64,000 nt of DNA. Origin: Burkholderiales bacterium. Lineage in GTDB: Bacteria > Pseudomonadota > Gammaproteobacteria > Burkholderiales > Burkholderiaceae_C. The position numbers were made by a program, and so were the translations under genes. This document shows, piece by piece, positions 37,196 through 48,899 of the stretch (within the stretch, counting starts at the first letter, position 1; each line of letters begins with the position of its first letter). The DNA is taken from assembly GCA_003963005.1 (NCBI GenBank), contig RXJW01000048.1, forward strand, positions 32,410 through 96,409. Direction: 5' to 3'. The notes below the pieces were generated by a model. That model searched no databases and was not told where the DNA came from. It worked only from the letters and a program-made list of their open reading frames with translations.

Positions 37196-38680
37196 ATGGA
37201 CGCGAATTCCCCCCTGCTGGCCCTGGAGAACCCCGGGCTGCTGCGCACCCAGGCCCTGATCAATGGCGAATGGCTGAATGGCAGCACGCAATTTGCCGTG
37301 AACGACCCGGCCACGGGCACCGAACTGGCGCGGGTGCCCAACCTGGGTCGCACCGAGGCTGAGGCTGCCATCGCCGCTGCCGCGAACGCGCTTGTGGCCT
37401 GGCGCGCCAAGCCCGCCAAGGAACGCGCTGCCGTGCTGGTGCGCTGGCAGCAACTGCTGGTTAAGCATGCCGACGATCTGGCCCGGCTGATGACGGCCGA
37501 GCAGGGCAAGCCGCTGGCCGAAGCCCGCGGCGAGGTGGTCTACGGGGCCAGCTTCCTGGACTGGTTCGCCGAGGAAGCCAAGCGGGTCTACGGCGAAACC
37601 ATCCCGACGACCGACCCGACCAAGCGCTACCTGGTGCTGAAGCAGGCCGTGGGCGTCTGCGCGGCGATCACGCCGTGGAACTTCCCGCTGGCGATGATCA
37701 CCCGCAAGGTGGCACCGGCCCTGGCGGCGGGCTGCACCGTCATCATCAAGCCGGCCGAGGCCACGCCGCTGACCGCCCTGGCCGCGGCCGAACTGGCCCA
37801 GCAGGCCGGCATGCCCGCCGGCGTGCTGAACGTGCTGACGGCCGATGCATCGCAATCCATCGAGGTGGGCAAGGCGCTGTGCGAGAGCGACGTGGTGCGC
37901 CATCTGTCGTTCACGGGCAGCACCGAGGTCGGCCGCATCCTGATGGCGCAATGCGCGCCGACGATCAAGAAGCTCAGCCTGGAACTGGGCGGCAATGCGC
38001 CCTTCATCGTCTTCGACGACGCCGACCTGGAGTCGGCCGTGGACGGCGCCATCGCCAGCAAATACCGCAACGCCGGCCAGACCTGCGTCTGCGCCAATCG
38101 CCTGTACGTGCAGGCCGGCGTGTATGACGCGTTCCTGGAGAAGTTCGCGGCTCGGGTGGCGGCGCTCAAGACGGGCAACGGCTTCGAGGCGGGCGTCAAC
38201 GTCGGCCCGCTGATCGACGCGCAGGCCTTGCAGAAGGTCGAGACCCACGTGGCCGACGCGATCGCGCTCGGTGCGCGCTTGCTCACCGGCGGCAAGCGCA
38301 TCGAGACGGCTGGCGGGCATTTCTTCGAGCCCACGCTGCTGGCCGACGCGACGCCGCAGATGCTGTGCTCCCGCGAGGAGACTTTCGGGCCGGTCGCGCC
38401 GGTGTTCAAGTTCCAGACCGAGGCCGAGGCGATCGCGCTGGCCAACGCAACCGAATTCGGCCTAGCGAGCTACTTCTACAGCCGCGACATCGGCCGCATC
38501 TTCCGCGTGGGCGAAGCGCTGGAGTACGGCATGGTCGGCATCAACACCGGCCTGATCTCGACCGCCGAAGTGCCCTTCGGCGGCGTGAAGCAGTCAGGCC
38601 TGGGCCGCGAGGGCGCTCGCCAGGGCATCGAGGACTATGTCGAGGTGAAGTACCTCTGCCTGGGCGACATCCTGAAATAG
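37196..38680 (+). CDS. gabD: NAD(P)-dependent succinate-semialdehyde dehydrogenase
   Basis: A 494-residue aldehyde dehydrogenase of the GabD group, oxidising succinate semialdehyde to succinate in 4-aminobutyrate breakdown. Family marks: AITPWNFPLAMITRKVAPAL, SFTGSTEVGRILM (nucleotide binding), catalytic Glu in LELGGNAPFIVFDDADL and catalytic Cys in RNAGQTCVCANR, with the neighbouring second Cys typical of GabD. The product ending in GIEDYVEVKYLCLG is also GabD-like. GGAG sits 10 nt before the ATG. No gabT or gabP is next to it, so pathway membership rests on sequence type only. Confidence 0.92.
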   Translation: MDANSPLLALENPGLLRTQALINGEWLNGSTQFAVNDPATGTELARVPNLGRTEAEAAIAAAANALVAWRAKPAKERAAVLVRWQQLLVKHADDLARLMTAEQGKPLAEARGEVVYGASFLDWFAEEAKRVYGETIPTTDPTKRYLVLKQAVGVCAAITPWNFPLAMITRKVAPALAAGCTVIIKPAEATPLTALAAAELAQQAGMPAGVLNVLTADASQSIEVGKALCESDVVRHLSFTGSTEVGRILMAQCAPTIKKLSLELGGNAPFIVFDDADLESAVDGAIASKYRNAGQTCVCANRLYVQAGVYDAFLEKFAARVAALKTGNGFEAGVNVGPLIDAQALQKVETHVADAIALGARLLTGGKRIETAGGHFFEPTLLADATPQMLCSREETFGPVAPVFKFQTEAEAIALANATEFGLASYFYSRDIGRIFRVGEALEYGMVGINTGLISTAEVPFGGVKQSGLGREGARQGIEDYVEVKYLCLGDILK

Positions 38681-38708
38681 CCCCGCGTCGAGCCGGATCG
38701 GCATGAAA

Positions 38709-38733
38709 AAAGGGGCCCTTTTGGGGCCCCTTT
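38709..38733. terminator. Bidirectional terminator between gabD and the Oar-type receptor
   Basis: Stem AAAGGGGCC (38709-38717) / GGCCCCTTT (38725-38733) with a 7-nt loop. A run of A before it and of T after it makes it functional on both strands, matching the convergent genes. Confidence 0.85.
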
Positions 38734-38774
38734 GCTTTGGCAGCGCCGATACGGCGGCGCTGATATTTCTGCGC

Positions 38775-41700
38775 TTAGAACTCGTATTTGGCCGTGATCT
38801 GGGCGGCCCACTGCGACTCGCCCTTGACCTGACGCTGCGTGAAGTCGTCCACCACCGGGTTGACCTGGTAGATGTACTTGCCTTCCGGGCTCAGGCCGAC
38901 GTAGTTGACGAAGGTGCGACGCTGGCCGCCTGCCGAAGCAAAGGCCATCTCGTTGATGCGACCCCAACGGTTGTTGATCAGGTTGCCGAAGTTCAGGATG
39001 TCCAGCGTCAGCACGCCCTTGTGCTTGGCCGTGAAGCCCGGGATCTCCTGGCTCACGCGCACGTCGAAGCTGTTGGTGAACGGCGAGAAGGCGCTGTTGC
39101 GCTTGACCACGCCGCCCTTGGCATCACGCAGGGCCTTGTTCGCATCGACGATGCTCCAGAACAGGGTTTCGTTGGTCTTGTTCGTGGCGGTGTCGCCCAG
39201 GAAGACCACTTCACCCGAGCCGAAGCCCTTCGGGATGTACATCAGGTCGTTGCCGGCGACGCCGTCGCCGTTCAGGTCGTTGCGGTAGGTCCAGCTGTAG
39301 GGCTTGCCCTTGCGGCCTTCATAGAACACGCCGACCGTCGTCTTGTACTTGCCGATCAGGGCCTGCGACCAGTTCAAGGACGCATTGAAGCGGTCCTTCA
39401 CCAGGTAGGCCGAGTTCGCATCGACGTTCTCGTTCGGGTTGAAGACCGAGCGGGCGTTGAAGTTGGAATTCGACACCGACGAGGTCAGCGGGCTCACTTC
39501 GGTCGCCGACGTGCGGGTGTAGGCCACCTGCCAGTTCAGGCCGCCGATCGGCTTGGCGCTGCCCAGGCTGAAGGTGATGGCGTTGCCACCGCCCTTGTTC
39601 GTGCCCGTGGCCAGCAGCACGTTGTTGTACGCGGCGTTGGACAGCGCACGGCTGCGGAAGCCCGCATTCGTCGCCGACGGGGCACATGCGGCGCCCGTCG
39701 TCAGGCCACCGCCCGTGGCGCTCCAGCACAGCGGGTTGTAGCCGGCCGGGGTGTAGTACAGCTCGCGGCCGTCCGTGCCCGTGGCGGTGGGGGCGCCCAG
39801 GTTCAGGTGCTTGTAGTAGATGCCGTTCTTGACCTTGGTGTTCACCCATTCGGCGCCAGCGACGAGATTCATCGGCAGCTCGGCGTCGAAGGCCAGGTTG
39901 ATCTTCCAGACCGAGGGCTGGGCCAGCGACGGGTCGATCAGGTCGACGTTGACCGCCGAGCTGCCGAAGCCGGTGGTGCGCTGCTTGGTCGGGTCCGGGT
40001 TGAACAGGCCGTCGACAGCCGCCACGTTGCAAGCGGCGAAGCCGGTCGCGCCGCAACCGTAGAAGCCGGTGGCCAGACCCGTGTTGGAGAACGGATTGGA
40101 CATCCAGACGTTGGCTGCCGCGCCCTGGAACAGACCGAAGCCGCCACGCACCTGTTGCTTCTGGCCCGCCTTCGGATCCAGCACGTAGTTGAACCACACG
40201 CGCGGCTGGACGAGGTCCTTGCCATCCGCCGTGACGGCATTGTTCAGGCCGAAACCGCCGGTGGCGCGGGTCACCAGGTTGCCGTTGACCGAACCTGCGA
40301 CCGGTGCAGCCAGCACGGCGGTGTTCTGGGCCGGTGCGTCCGGGATGGAGGTGCGGTCATAGCGCAGGCCGGCACCCAGGGTCAGGCGGCTGCTGAACGT
40401 CCAGGTGTCCTGCAGGAAGAGGCCCGTGTTGGCCATCGACCAGCGGGCGATGCCGTCGTCCAGGGTCTTGCCGGGCAGCGGGGCCTGCACCTGGTAGGAG
40501 CTCGGGCGGCCGCGGGTGAAGTTCTCGAGCACGGCGGCTTCGACGAGTGCCGGCGTGAGCTGCGCACAGTTCACAGTGCCGGTCAGGCCTGCGGTCGTGT
40601 ACGTGCCGGCGGGGCCGTTGAAGCAGTTGAACGTGTAGTTGCCGTTGACGTTCTGGAAGAAGCCGTTGTAGACCTTGTTGTTGCTGTAGTCGCCACCGGC
40701 CTTGAGCTCGTGATCGCCCAGCACCAGGTTGGCGCCGAAGTAGCCGTCGAAGGTCTTGGTGTCGAGGATGTTGAACTGACGGCTCAGTTCGGTACCGAAG
40801 TTCAGGAAGCGGCTGCCGGTGTTGATGCCTGCCGGCGAACCCGCGGGCGCAGCGCCGGTGAACTGCAGCGCCATGGCAGGCAGCTTGCTGTTGTTCTGCG
40901 GCTCGCTGTGGTAGTCGCGGTTGGACAGCTTCAGCTCGGTCGAGAAGTTGGGCGTCCAGTCGGCGAACCACTGGCCGACGACCGTTTCGATCGTCTTCTT
41001 CTGGTTCCACCACCAGGAGGTGAGGTTCAGACCCGTGGCGCTGTAGGTACCGAAGTTGGTTTCGGCCTGATCCGTCTTGGTGTAGCGGATATTGGCGCGG
41101 TGGTTCTCGTTGATGTTCCAGTCGATCTTCAGCAGCGAGTCCTTGACCGAGACCGGGGCCGGACCGTTCGGCGTGCCGATGTCCATGCCGTACTTGTCCT
41201 TGGCGATCTTGACGGCCTGGTCGATGGCGGACTGCGAGATGGCGACGTTCGTCAGCGGGCTGCCCACCGGACCGAACTCGGGCTGCGCGCGCGTGCTCTT
41301 GAGCTCTTCGTAGCTGGCGAAGAAGAACAGCTTGTCCTTGATGATCGGGCCACCCAGGGTCACGCCCTTGGTGTCTTCCTTGTAGGGCAGGAAGGCGAAC
41401 TGCGTGTTGGTCACGCGGTTGAAACGCCGGCCGCTCATCTCGTCATTGCGGTAGACGTAGTAGACGCTGCCCTTGAACTCGTTCGTGCCCGACTTGGTCA
41501 CGGCGTTGATGTTCGCGCCGGTGTAGCCCTGCTGGGTGACGTCGTAGTTGGAGATGTTGACCTGCACCGACTGGATCGCATCGATGGAGATCGGCTGCTT
41601 GATCGTCGGGAGGTTGTTGGACTCCAGGCCGAAGGTGTCGTTGATCTTGACGCCGTCGACGGTGATCGAGTTGTAGCGGGAGTTCTGGCCACCAGCCGAG

Positions 41701-42242
41701 ATCTCGCCGCGCTCCTTGTCGGTCTGCGACAGGCGCGGGTCCTGGCGGGCATAGTCCTGCAGGTTGCGGGCGATGGAAGCGTAGGCGTCGAGTTCCTGGC
41801 GGCCCAGGTTGGTGCCGGCACCCGCGTTGGAGCTGTTGAACTTGCTGTTGGCGCTGGCAGCGGCGCCGGTCACCACCACGGCTTCGAGCGTCTGGCTACC
41901 CAGGCGGATGTCGAAGTTCAGGCTCTCGGCCAGTTGGAGATAGATGTCGTCCTGGCTGCTCTTGTCAGCGCCCTTGACGGCGGTGACCGAGTACGGGCCG
42001 CCCACGCGCAGGCCGCGAGCGCTGTAGCGGCCTTCGGCGTCGGTGACGAGCGTGTTGGACGAACCGGATTCACGGTGCACGATGGTCACCGTGGCGCCAG
42101 CAATTGCCTTGCCGTCGGGGCTCGTCACGCGGCCACCGATGGCGGCGGTCGTGTTCTGCGCCATCACGGGCGCGGCGGCCACGATGGCCACGGCGGCGCA
42201 CAGCGCCGACAGCGGGAATCCAGAACCAATCCTGTTGCTCAT
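38775..42242 (-). CDS. Large Oar-type TonB-dependent receptor with N-terminal carboxypeptidase-regulatory-like domain
   Basis: A 1155-residue outer membrane protein: signal peptide ending near APVMAQ, an Ig-like carboxypeptidase-regulatory domain (about 35-105; GGRVTSPDGKAIAGATVTI), a plug (about 125-250, with ITVDGVKINDTFGLESNN and YTGANINAVTKSGTNEFKG), and a long barrel ending in the outer-membrane C-terminal Phe (AKYEF). ATG 42242 is chosen because GGAG lies 8 nt upstream; GTG 42251 is the alternative. OarA/Oar-type receptors are thought to import or export larger molecules. The gene is divergent from a 5'-nucleotidase lipoprotein gene. Confidence 0.93.
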   Translation of the reverse strand: MSNRIGSGFPLSALCAAVAIVAAAPVMAQNTTAAIGGRVTSPDGKAIAGATVTIVHRESGSSNTLVTDAEGRYSARGLRVGGPYSVTAVKGADKSSQDDIYLQLAESLNFDIRLGSQTLEAVVVTGAAASANSKFNSSNAGAGTNLGRQELDAYASIARNLQDYARQDPRLSQTDKERGEISAGGQNSRYNSITVDGVKINDTFGLESNNLPTIKQPISIDAIQSVQVNISNYDVTQQGYTGANINAVTKSGTNEFKGSVYYVYRNDEMSGRRFNRVTNTQFAFLPYKEDTKGVTLGGPIIKDKLFFFASYEELKSTRAQPEFGPVGSPLTNVAISQSAIDQAVKIAKDKYGMDIGTPNGPAPVSVKDSLLKIDWNINENHRANIRYTKTDQAETNFGTYSATGLNLTSWWWNQKKTIETVVGQWFADWTPNFSTELKLSNRDYHSEPQNNSKLPAMALQFTGAAPAGSPAGINTGSRFLNFGTELSRQFNILDTKTFDGYFGANLVLGDHELKAGGDYSNNKVYNGFFQNVNGNYTFNCFNGPAGTYTTAGLTGTVNCAQLTPALVEAAVLENFTRGRPSSYQVQAPLPGKTLDDGIARWSMANTGLFLQDTWTFSSRLTLGAGLRYDRTSIPDAPAQNTAVLAAPVAGSVNGNLVTRATGGFGLNNAVTADGKDLVQPRVWFNYVLDPKAGQKQQVRGGFGLFQGAAANVWMSNPFSNTGLATGFYGCGATGFAACNVAAVDGLFNPDPTKQRTTGFGSSAVNVDLIDPSLAQPSVWKINLAFDAELPMNLVAGAEWVNTKVKNGIYYKHLNLGAPTATGTDGRELYYTPAGYNPLCWSATGGGLTTGAACAPSATNAGFRSRALSNAAYNNVLLATGTNKGGGNAITFSLGSAKPIGGLNWQVAYTRTSATEVSPLTSSVSNSNFNARSVFNPNENVDANSAYLVKDRFNASLNWSQALIGKYKTTVGVFYEGRKGKPYSWTYRNDLNGDGVAGNDLMYIPKGFGSGEVVFLGDTATNKTNETLFWSIVDANKALRDAKGGVVKRNSAFSPFTNSFDVRVSQEIPGFTAKHKGVLTLDILNFGNLINNRWGRINEMAFASAGGQRRTFVNYVGLSPEGKYIYQVNPVVDDFTQRQVKGESQWAAQITAKYEF

Positions 42243-42574
42243 CCCAATCACTCCAGTTGTACGCGCGGCAGCCGCGCGGCTGTTTGTCGAAAACGGTCAT
42301 GCCGACGTCACAAAACGCCGGCGCGCGCTACTTGTCCCGCCCTGCAGAGGAGGGCAGCGCAGCGACAGTGGCGGAATTGTCATGACTTTCTGTGACAGAA
42401 CTTTACGGGTAAGTCAGATGTGGCCAAATTTCGACATTCCCCGGGCTTTGGGTCCAGGTTCGCATGCATCAAGCCGGGGCAGCGGATCACCGCGCCGCCC
42501 CCCGGTAGACAACGCGCTGCATCGAGGCAGCCACAACACGTGCGACCGTGAAGGGGTCGAAAGAGGCCAAAAAT

Positions 42575-42604
42575 TGCATCGATATGGTGCATTTTTTCTA
42601 AAAT
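42575..42604 (+). promoter_or_regulatory. Candidate promoter/operator of the 5'-nucleotidase gene
   Basis: TGCATC (42575-42580) and GGTGCA (42586-42591) form an imperfect dyad in an A/T-rich patch, followed by TAAAAT (42599-42604), a 5/6 match to the -10 box. The -35 is weak (TTGCAT at 42574, spacer 19), which would fit an activated or repressed promoter with the dyad in its spacer. Confidence 0.4.
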
Positions 42605-42629
42605 GTAAACTTCGGCGCGCTGGCATTTC

Positions 42630-42649
42630 TTGTCGCAAATCAGCGACAA
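42630..42649. repeat. Perfect dyad TTGTCGC-N6-GCGACAA in the 5'-nucleotidase leader
   Basis: TTGTCGC (42630-42636) is the reverse complement of GCGACAA (42643-42649). It lies about 25 nt after the candidate -10 and 52 nt before the ATG, a position suited to an operator or a leader hairpin. Confidence 0.7.
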
Positions 42650-42701
42650 ACTTCGGGCTCAGAAAAGCCCCACCTTCGACCCGGCCTTGCACCGCACTCC
42701 C

Positions 42702-44381
42702 ATGGTCTACATCCCCTCCCTGCGCTTCGCCCTGCCCGTCTTGTGGGCAGCCCTGCTGGCCGGTTGCGCCACGTCGATGCCCAGCGGCCCGACCGAACTG
42801 ACGCTGCTCTCCATCAACGACTTCCACGGCAATATCCAGCCCGCCAAACCTACGCCGCTCACTCCGCGCTTGCCCGATCCGGTGACCGGCGAGCTCAAGG
42901 CCCAGGCCGCCGGAGGCGTCGCCCACCTGGCGACCGCCCTGGCGCAGCTGAAGTCACGCAACCCCGACGCGCTGGTCGTGGCAGGTGGCGACCTGATCGG
43001 CGCCTCGCCGCTCATCTCCAACCTGCTTCGCGACGAACCGACCTTGGCCGCCATGTCCGAGCTGGGCATCGTGGCCAGCGCGCTCGGCAACCACGAGCTC
43101 GACGCCGGACTGCCGGAGCTGCTGCGCCAGGCCCGCGGTGAATGCGCGCCGTCGGGCTGCCTGTGGCCGGGCTACAAGGGCCCTGGCTTCCCGTACCTGG
43201 GTGCCAACGTGCTGGACGCCACAACAGGCAAACCCCTGCTGCCCACCCACATCCTGAAGCAGGCCGGTGCACTGAAGGTCGGTATCGCCGGCGTCGCGAC
43301 GCTGGATACACCCAAGGTCATCGTCGCCCGGGCGATCAAGGGCATCCGCTTCGCCGACGAGGCCGACACACTCAACGCCCTCGTGCCCCAGCTCAAGGCA
43401 GAAGGTGCGCAGGTGCTGGTGGCTGTCATGCACGAGGGTGGCGTCCAGGGCACGAGCGGCGCGGCCAACGACCCCACCTATGCCTGCCCCACGTTGACCG
43501 GTCGCGTGCAGGACATCGCCAAGCGCCTGGACCCGGCCTACGCGATCATCATCGGCGGCCACACCCACCAGGCCTACACCTGCAAGATCGACGGCCGGCT
43601 GGTCGTCCAGGCTGGCAGCTACGGCGGCTGGATCACGGAAAGCCGGCTGAAGTTCGACGCAGCGGGCCGCGTCACCGAAGCGACGGCCGTGAACCATCCG
43701 GTCCTGCAATCGGTCTACGCGCCCAACGCGGCGCTCGCGGAGCTCGTCGCCCGTGCCGCAGCGCTCACCGAAGCTGCGCGCACGAAACCCGTGGCCACCC
43801 TGCCCCGCGGCGCGACCCGATTTGCCAAGGAGCCGTACGGCGACGCTCCGCTGGGCAACCTGATCGCCGACAGCCAGCTCGCCTACGCCCGCAAGCAAGG
43901 CCCTGCCGACGTCGCCTTCATGAACCCGGGCGGCATCCGCGCCGAGCTCGTCGTGGAGGCCGGCAAGCCCACCACGATGAGTGACCTGCTGGCCATCCAG
44001 CCTTTCGGCAACGACATCGTGGCCCTGACCATGACCGGCCAGCAGCTGTACGACGTGCTGCTGCGGCAACTGCCCAAGGGAGATGGCGGCTCGCGCATGC
44101 TGCAGCCCTCGTCCTCGCTGCGCTACCGCTGGCGCATGGGGCCTGACGGCGCGCCGCAGCTCGGCGAGATCCTGATCAACGGCGAGCCCTTGAACCGCAC
44201 GCGCGACTACCGGGTCGTGGTGAACAACTTCCTCTCAGAGGGCGGCGATGCGCAAGCCGGCTTCAAGCACGGCCGCGACCGCGCCGTGCTCGGCACGGAC
44301 ATCGATGCCCTCGTGGAGCTGCTGCGCGACAACCCCAAGGCCATCGATCAGGCCGCGCCCGGCCGGATCGTGCGCGAGTGA
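42702..44381 (+). CDS. Lipoprotein 5'-nucleotidase / metallophosphatase (UshA-like)
   Basis: A 559-residue periplasmic, probably lipid-anchored phosphatase (signal peptide with lipobox LLAG|C). The metallophosphoesterase domain has DFHGN, GGDLIGASPL, GNHELD and GGHTHQ metal-binding motifs in order. The C-terminal 5'-nucleotidase domain (about 370-540) has GNLIADSQLAYAR, MNPGGIRAEL, IQPFGNDIV and VVVNNFLSEGGD. It hydrolyses nucleotides and related phosphate esters outside the cytoplasm to recover nucleoside and phosphate. ATG 42702 is chosen because the lipobox follows at the right distance; an upstream TTG at 42630 would bury it. Confidence 0.93.
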   Translation: MVYIPSLRFALPVLWAALLAGCATSMPSGPTELTLLSINDFHGNIQPAKPTPLTPRLPDPVTGELKAQAAGGVAHLATALAQLKSRNPDALVVAGGDLIGASPLISNLLRDEPTLAAMSELGIVASALGNHELDAGLPELLRQARGECAPSGCLWPGYKGPGFPYLGANVLDATTGKPLLPTHILKQAGALKVGIAGVATLDTPKVIVARAIKGIRFADEADTLNALVPQLKAEGAQVLVAVMHEGGVQGTSGAANDPTYACPTLTGRVQDIAKRLDPAYAIIIGGHTHQAYTCKIDGRLVVQAGSYGGWITESRLKFDAAGRVTEATAVNHPVLQSVYAPNAALAELVARAAALTEAARTKPVATLPRGATRFAKEPYGDAPLGNLIADSQLAYARKQGPADVAFMNPGGIRAELVVEAGKPTTMSDLLAIQPFGNDIVALTMTGQQLYDVLLRQLPKGDGGSRMLQPSSSLRYRWRMGPDGAPQLGEILINGEPLNRTRDYRVVVNNFLSEGGDAQAGFKHGRDRAVLGTDIDALVELLRDNPKAIDQAAPGRIVRE

Positions 44382-44524
44382 TCGCGCCTGTCTGCCGTGC
44401 AGACACCGGCCTAGGGCAAACCTGTAACTGGTTGTAGCGACCCCGGCACCACACACGCGCGCGCCCCGTCCTAGACTCGAAGCGCCCGGCATCGGCTGCC
44501 GGACGCCAGCGAAACGAGGGAGCG

Positions 44525-47148
<2,624 letters not shown>

Positions 47149-47152
<4 letters not shown>

Positions 47153-48087
47153 TGCAGCTCACGCCGCCCGGCGCCACCCCGCTGCAGCACGGGCTCGCAG
47201 CGCACGGTCGGCGCCCACGACTCCTGATCGTCGACGACCAGCCTGCCAACATCCAAGCGCTGCATCGCGTGTTCGCCGGCGACTGCCAGGTGCTGATGGC
47301 CACCGACGGCGCCAGCGCCCTGCGCCTGTGCCGTGAGCGTCAGCCCGACCTCGTGCTGCTGGACGTGCAGATGCCCGGCATGGACGGCCACGAGCTGTGC
47401 GCCGAACTCAAGGCAGACGCCTTGCTGCGCGCGATCCCCGTGATCTTCGTGACGGCCCAGGACCGTCCCGAGGACGAGACCCGCGCGCTGGATGCCGGCG
47501 CGGCGGACTTCATCACCAAACCCTTCAACCCGACGGTGGTGCGGGCCCGCGTGCGCACCCAGCTCACGCTCAAGGCCCAGGCCGACCTGCTGCGCGAACT
47601 GGCCTTCATCGACGGCCTGACCGGCGTTCACAACCGGCGTCACTTCGACGACCGCTTCATCGCCGAGACCCGGCGCGCGCAGCGCAGCCGCTCACCGCTG
47701 GCCGTCGTGCTCGCCGACGTGGATCACTTCAAGCGCTACAACGACGCGCTCGGCCACCTGGCCGGGGACGACTGCCTGCGCCGTGTCGCCACCGCGCTGC
47801 GCACCTGCCTGAAGCGGCCCACCGACCTCTTGGCCCGCTACGGTGGTGAGGAGTTCGTGAGCCTGCTGCCGGACACGGACCTCGCGGGCGCCATCGGCGT
47901 GGCGCAGTTGATGGAGGACACGGTGCGGGCGCTCGCCCTGCCCCACCCGGGGGTGGAGGGGTGGGTCACGATCAGCCTGGGCGTGTCGGCAGGCGTGCAG
48001 GGCGCCGACCTGCTGGAGGCGGCGGATCGAGCGCTGTACCTTGCCAAGGCGGCGGGGAGGGGGCGGGTGAGTTGGGTGGAGGGGTGA
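47149..48087 (+). CDS. Response regulator with diguanylate cyclase output (REC-GGDEF)
   Basis: A 312-residue PleD/WspR-like protein: receiver domain with phospho-Asp in [13 protein letters not shown], Lys in ITKPFNP, then a GGDEF domain with [13 protein letters not shown], the active-site GGEEF and an RPTD inhibitory site five residues before it. Both sites are intact, so an active, feedback-inhibited cyclase is expected. ATG 47149 overlaps the stop of the hybrid kinase gene (47150-47152); an ATG three bases on is an alternative. The kinase upstream is the evident phosphodonor. Confidence 0.94.
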
Positions 48088-48121
48088 GGGTCGAGGTTGC
48101 GCCACGGCACAGGGAATGCTC

Positions 48122-48142
48122 GGAATCGGTCGGACCGATTCC
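48122..48142. repeat. Perfect 10-bp dyad GGAATCGGTC-G-GACCGATTCC
   Basis: Arms 48122-48131 and 48133-48142 are perfectly complementary with one central base. It lies 34 nt after the REC-GGDEF stop. No T-run follows, so it is not a classical terminator; it could be a protein-binding site. Confidence 0.75.
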
Positions 48143-48180
48143 TCGGCCTCGCGCTGCTCGGCCCGTGCCCGCGGCACGTC

Positions 48181-48205
48181 CAAGGACAGCCACTAGCTGT
48201 CCTTG
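48181..48205. repeat. Perfect hairpin CAAGGACAGC-CACTA-GCTGTCCTTG
   Basis: A 10-bp perfect stem with a 5-nt loop between the REC-GGDEF gene and the tRNA. No U-tract follows. Function unclear: it may be a weak terminator or a repeat element. Confidence 0.75.
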
Positions 48206-48243
48206 AGCGAACCCAGGTGGGTCTCATCCCAAGCCCCCACCCC

Positions 48244-48278
48244 AAATGCGAACGGCCCCACCAGGGGCCGTCTGCATT
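48244..48278 (-). terminator. Hairpin terminator downstream of tRNA-Gly
   Basis: ACGGCCCC (48252-48259) pairs with GGGGCCGT (48264-48271) around ACCA; AAATGC / GCATTT flanks extend the stem. On the minus strand it immediately follows the tRNA CCA end and is followed by a short T-run. Confidence 0.6.
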
Positions 48279-48352
48279 TGGAGCGGGTGATGGGAATCGA
48301 ACCCACGTAGTCAGCTTGGGAAGCTGAAGTTCTACCATTGAACTACACCCGC
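48279..48352 (-). tRNA. tRNA-Gly (anticodon CCC)
   Basis: On the minus strand the sequence folds into a full cloverleaf: acceptor GCGGGTG/CACCCGC, D-stem GTTC/GAAC with loop AATGGTA, anticodon stem TCAGC/GCTGA with loop TTCCCAA (anticodon CCC, decoding GGG), T-arm with TTCGATT, discriminator T and an encoded CCA. GGG is a frequent Gly codon in a genome of this base composition. Confidence 0.95.
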
Positions 48353-48494
48353 GTTGGGCCAGGAGTTTAAGCGAAGCGCGCACACCACAGGCCGTGTAGG
48401 ACAAGGCCGCGACCGAGACATCCGGATACAGGGTTGGCCGCCTGCGGTCCTAGCATCGCGGCCGCACTTGAACCATCCCCTGGAGAAGATGTCC

Positions 48495-48899
48495 ATGAAG
48501 AACACCGCCCGCCGCGCCATCAGCTCGCTGCTCGTGGCCTCCCTCGTGTTCGGCGGCATGGCGCATGCCGCGCCCACGGCCCTGATCAGCACCGAGCAGG
48601 CGGCTGCCGCCCAGAACGCCGGCGCCCGCAGCGAGGCCCACGCCCGGCTCCAGGCGGCGCTGGACCGGGACGACCTCGCCGCCATGTTCAAGGCGCGCGG
48701 CGTGTCGACCGAAGAACTGCGCGCTCGCGTGGCCGCGCTGACCGATGCCGAAGCCCAGCAGATGGTCGAGCAGATCGACCAGGCGCCGGCCGGCGCGAGC
48801 GACGTCGTCGGCGTGCTGTTCACCGTCTTCATCATCCTGCTGGTGACCGACATCCTCGGGCTGACCAAGGTCTTCCCGTTCACGCGCTCGGTGCGTTGA
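48495..48899 (+). CDS. PA2779 family membrane protein
   Basis: A 134-residue exported protein: signal peptide (cleavage near GGMAHA|AP), a helical, charged middle (about 35-95; LDRDDLAAMFKARGVSTEELRARV split by a turn) with the family-typical VAALTDAEAQQMVEQIDQAP, then one C-terminal transmembrane helix (about 103-122) and a short basic tail. GGAG at 48482-48485 fits ATG 48495 rather than ATG 48489. Its stop overlaps the TTG start of the PA2778-type peptidase gene. The family has no established function; the conserved pairing suggests a protein-peptidase or protein-processing unit. Confidence 0.85.
   Translation: MKNTARRAISSLLVASLVFGGMAHAAPTALISTEQAAAAQNAGARSEAHARLQAALDRDDLAAMFKARGVSTEELRARVAALTDAEAQQMVEQIDQAPAGASDVVGVLFTVFIILLVTDILGLTKVFPFTRSVR

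Larger units (their letters stand above)
42243..42701. other. Long divergent intergenic region (Oar receptor / 5'-nucleotidase)
   Basis: 459 bp without a gene, and locally much more A/T-rich (about 42560-42610) than the rest of the window. It must contain both promoters. GTGACAGAA/TTGTCATGAC half-sites lie around 42378-42404. Two dyads listed separately lie on the 5'-nucleotidase side. No small open frame with a ribosome binding site was seen. Confidence 0.6.

Noticed and set aside
42378..42404. Pho box upstream of the Oar-type receptor
   Set aside because: The minus strand reads CTGTCAC-N4-AGTCATG, but the GTCA repeats are 10 bp apart instead of 11 and the second half-site matches poorly.
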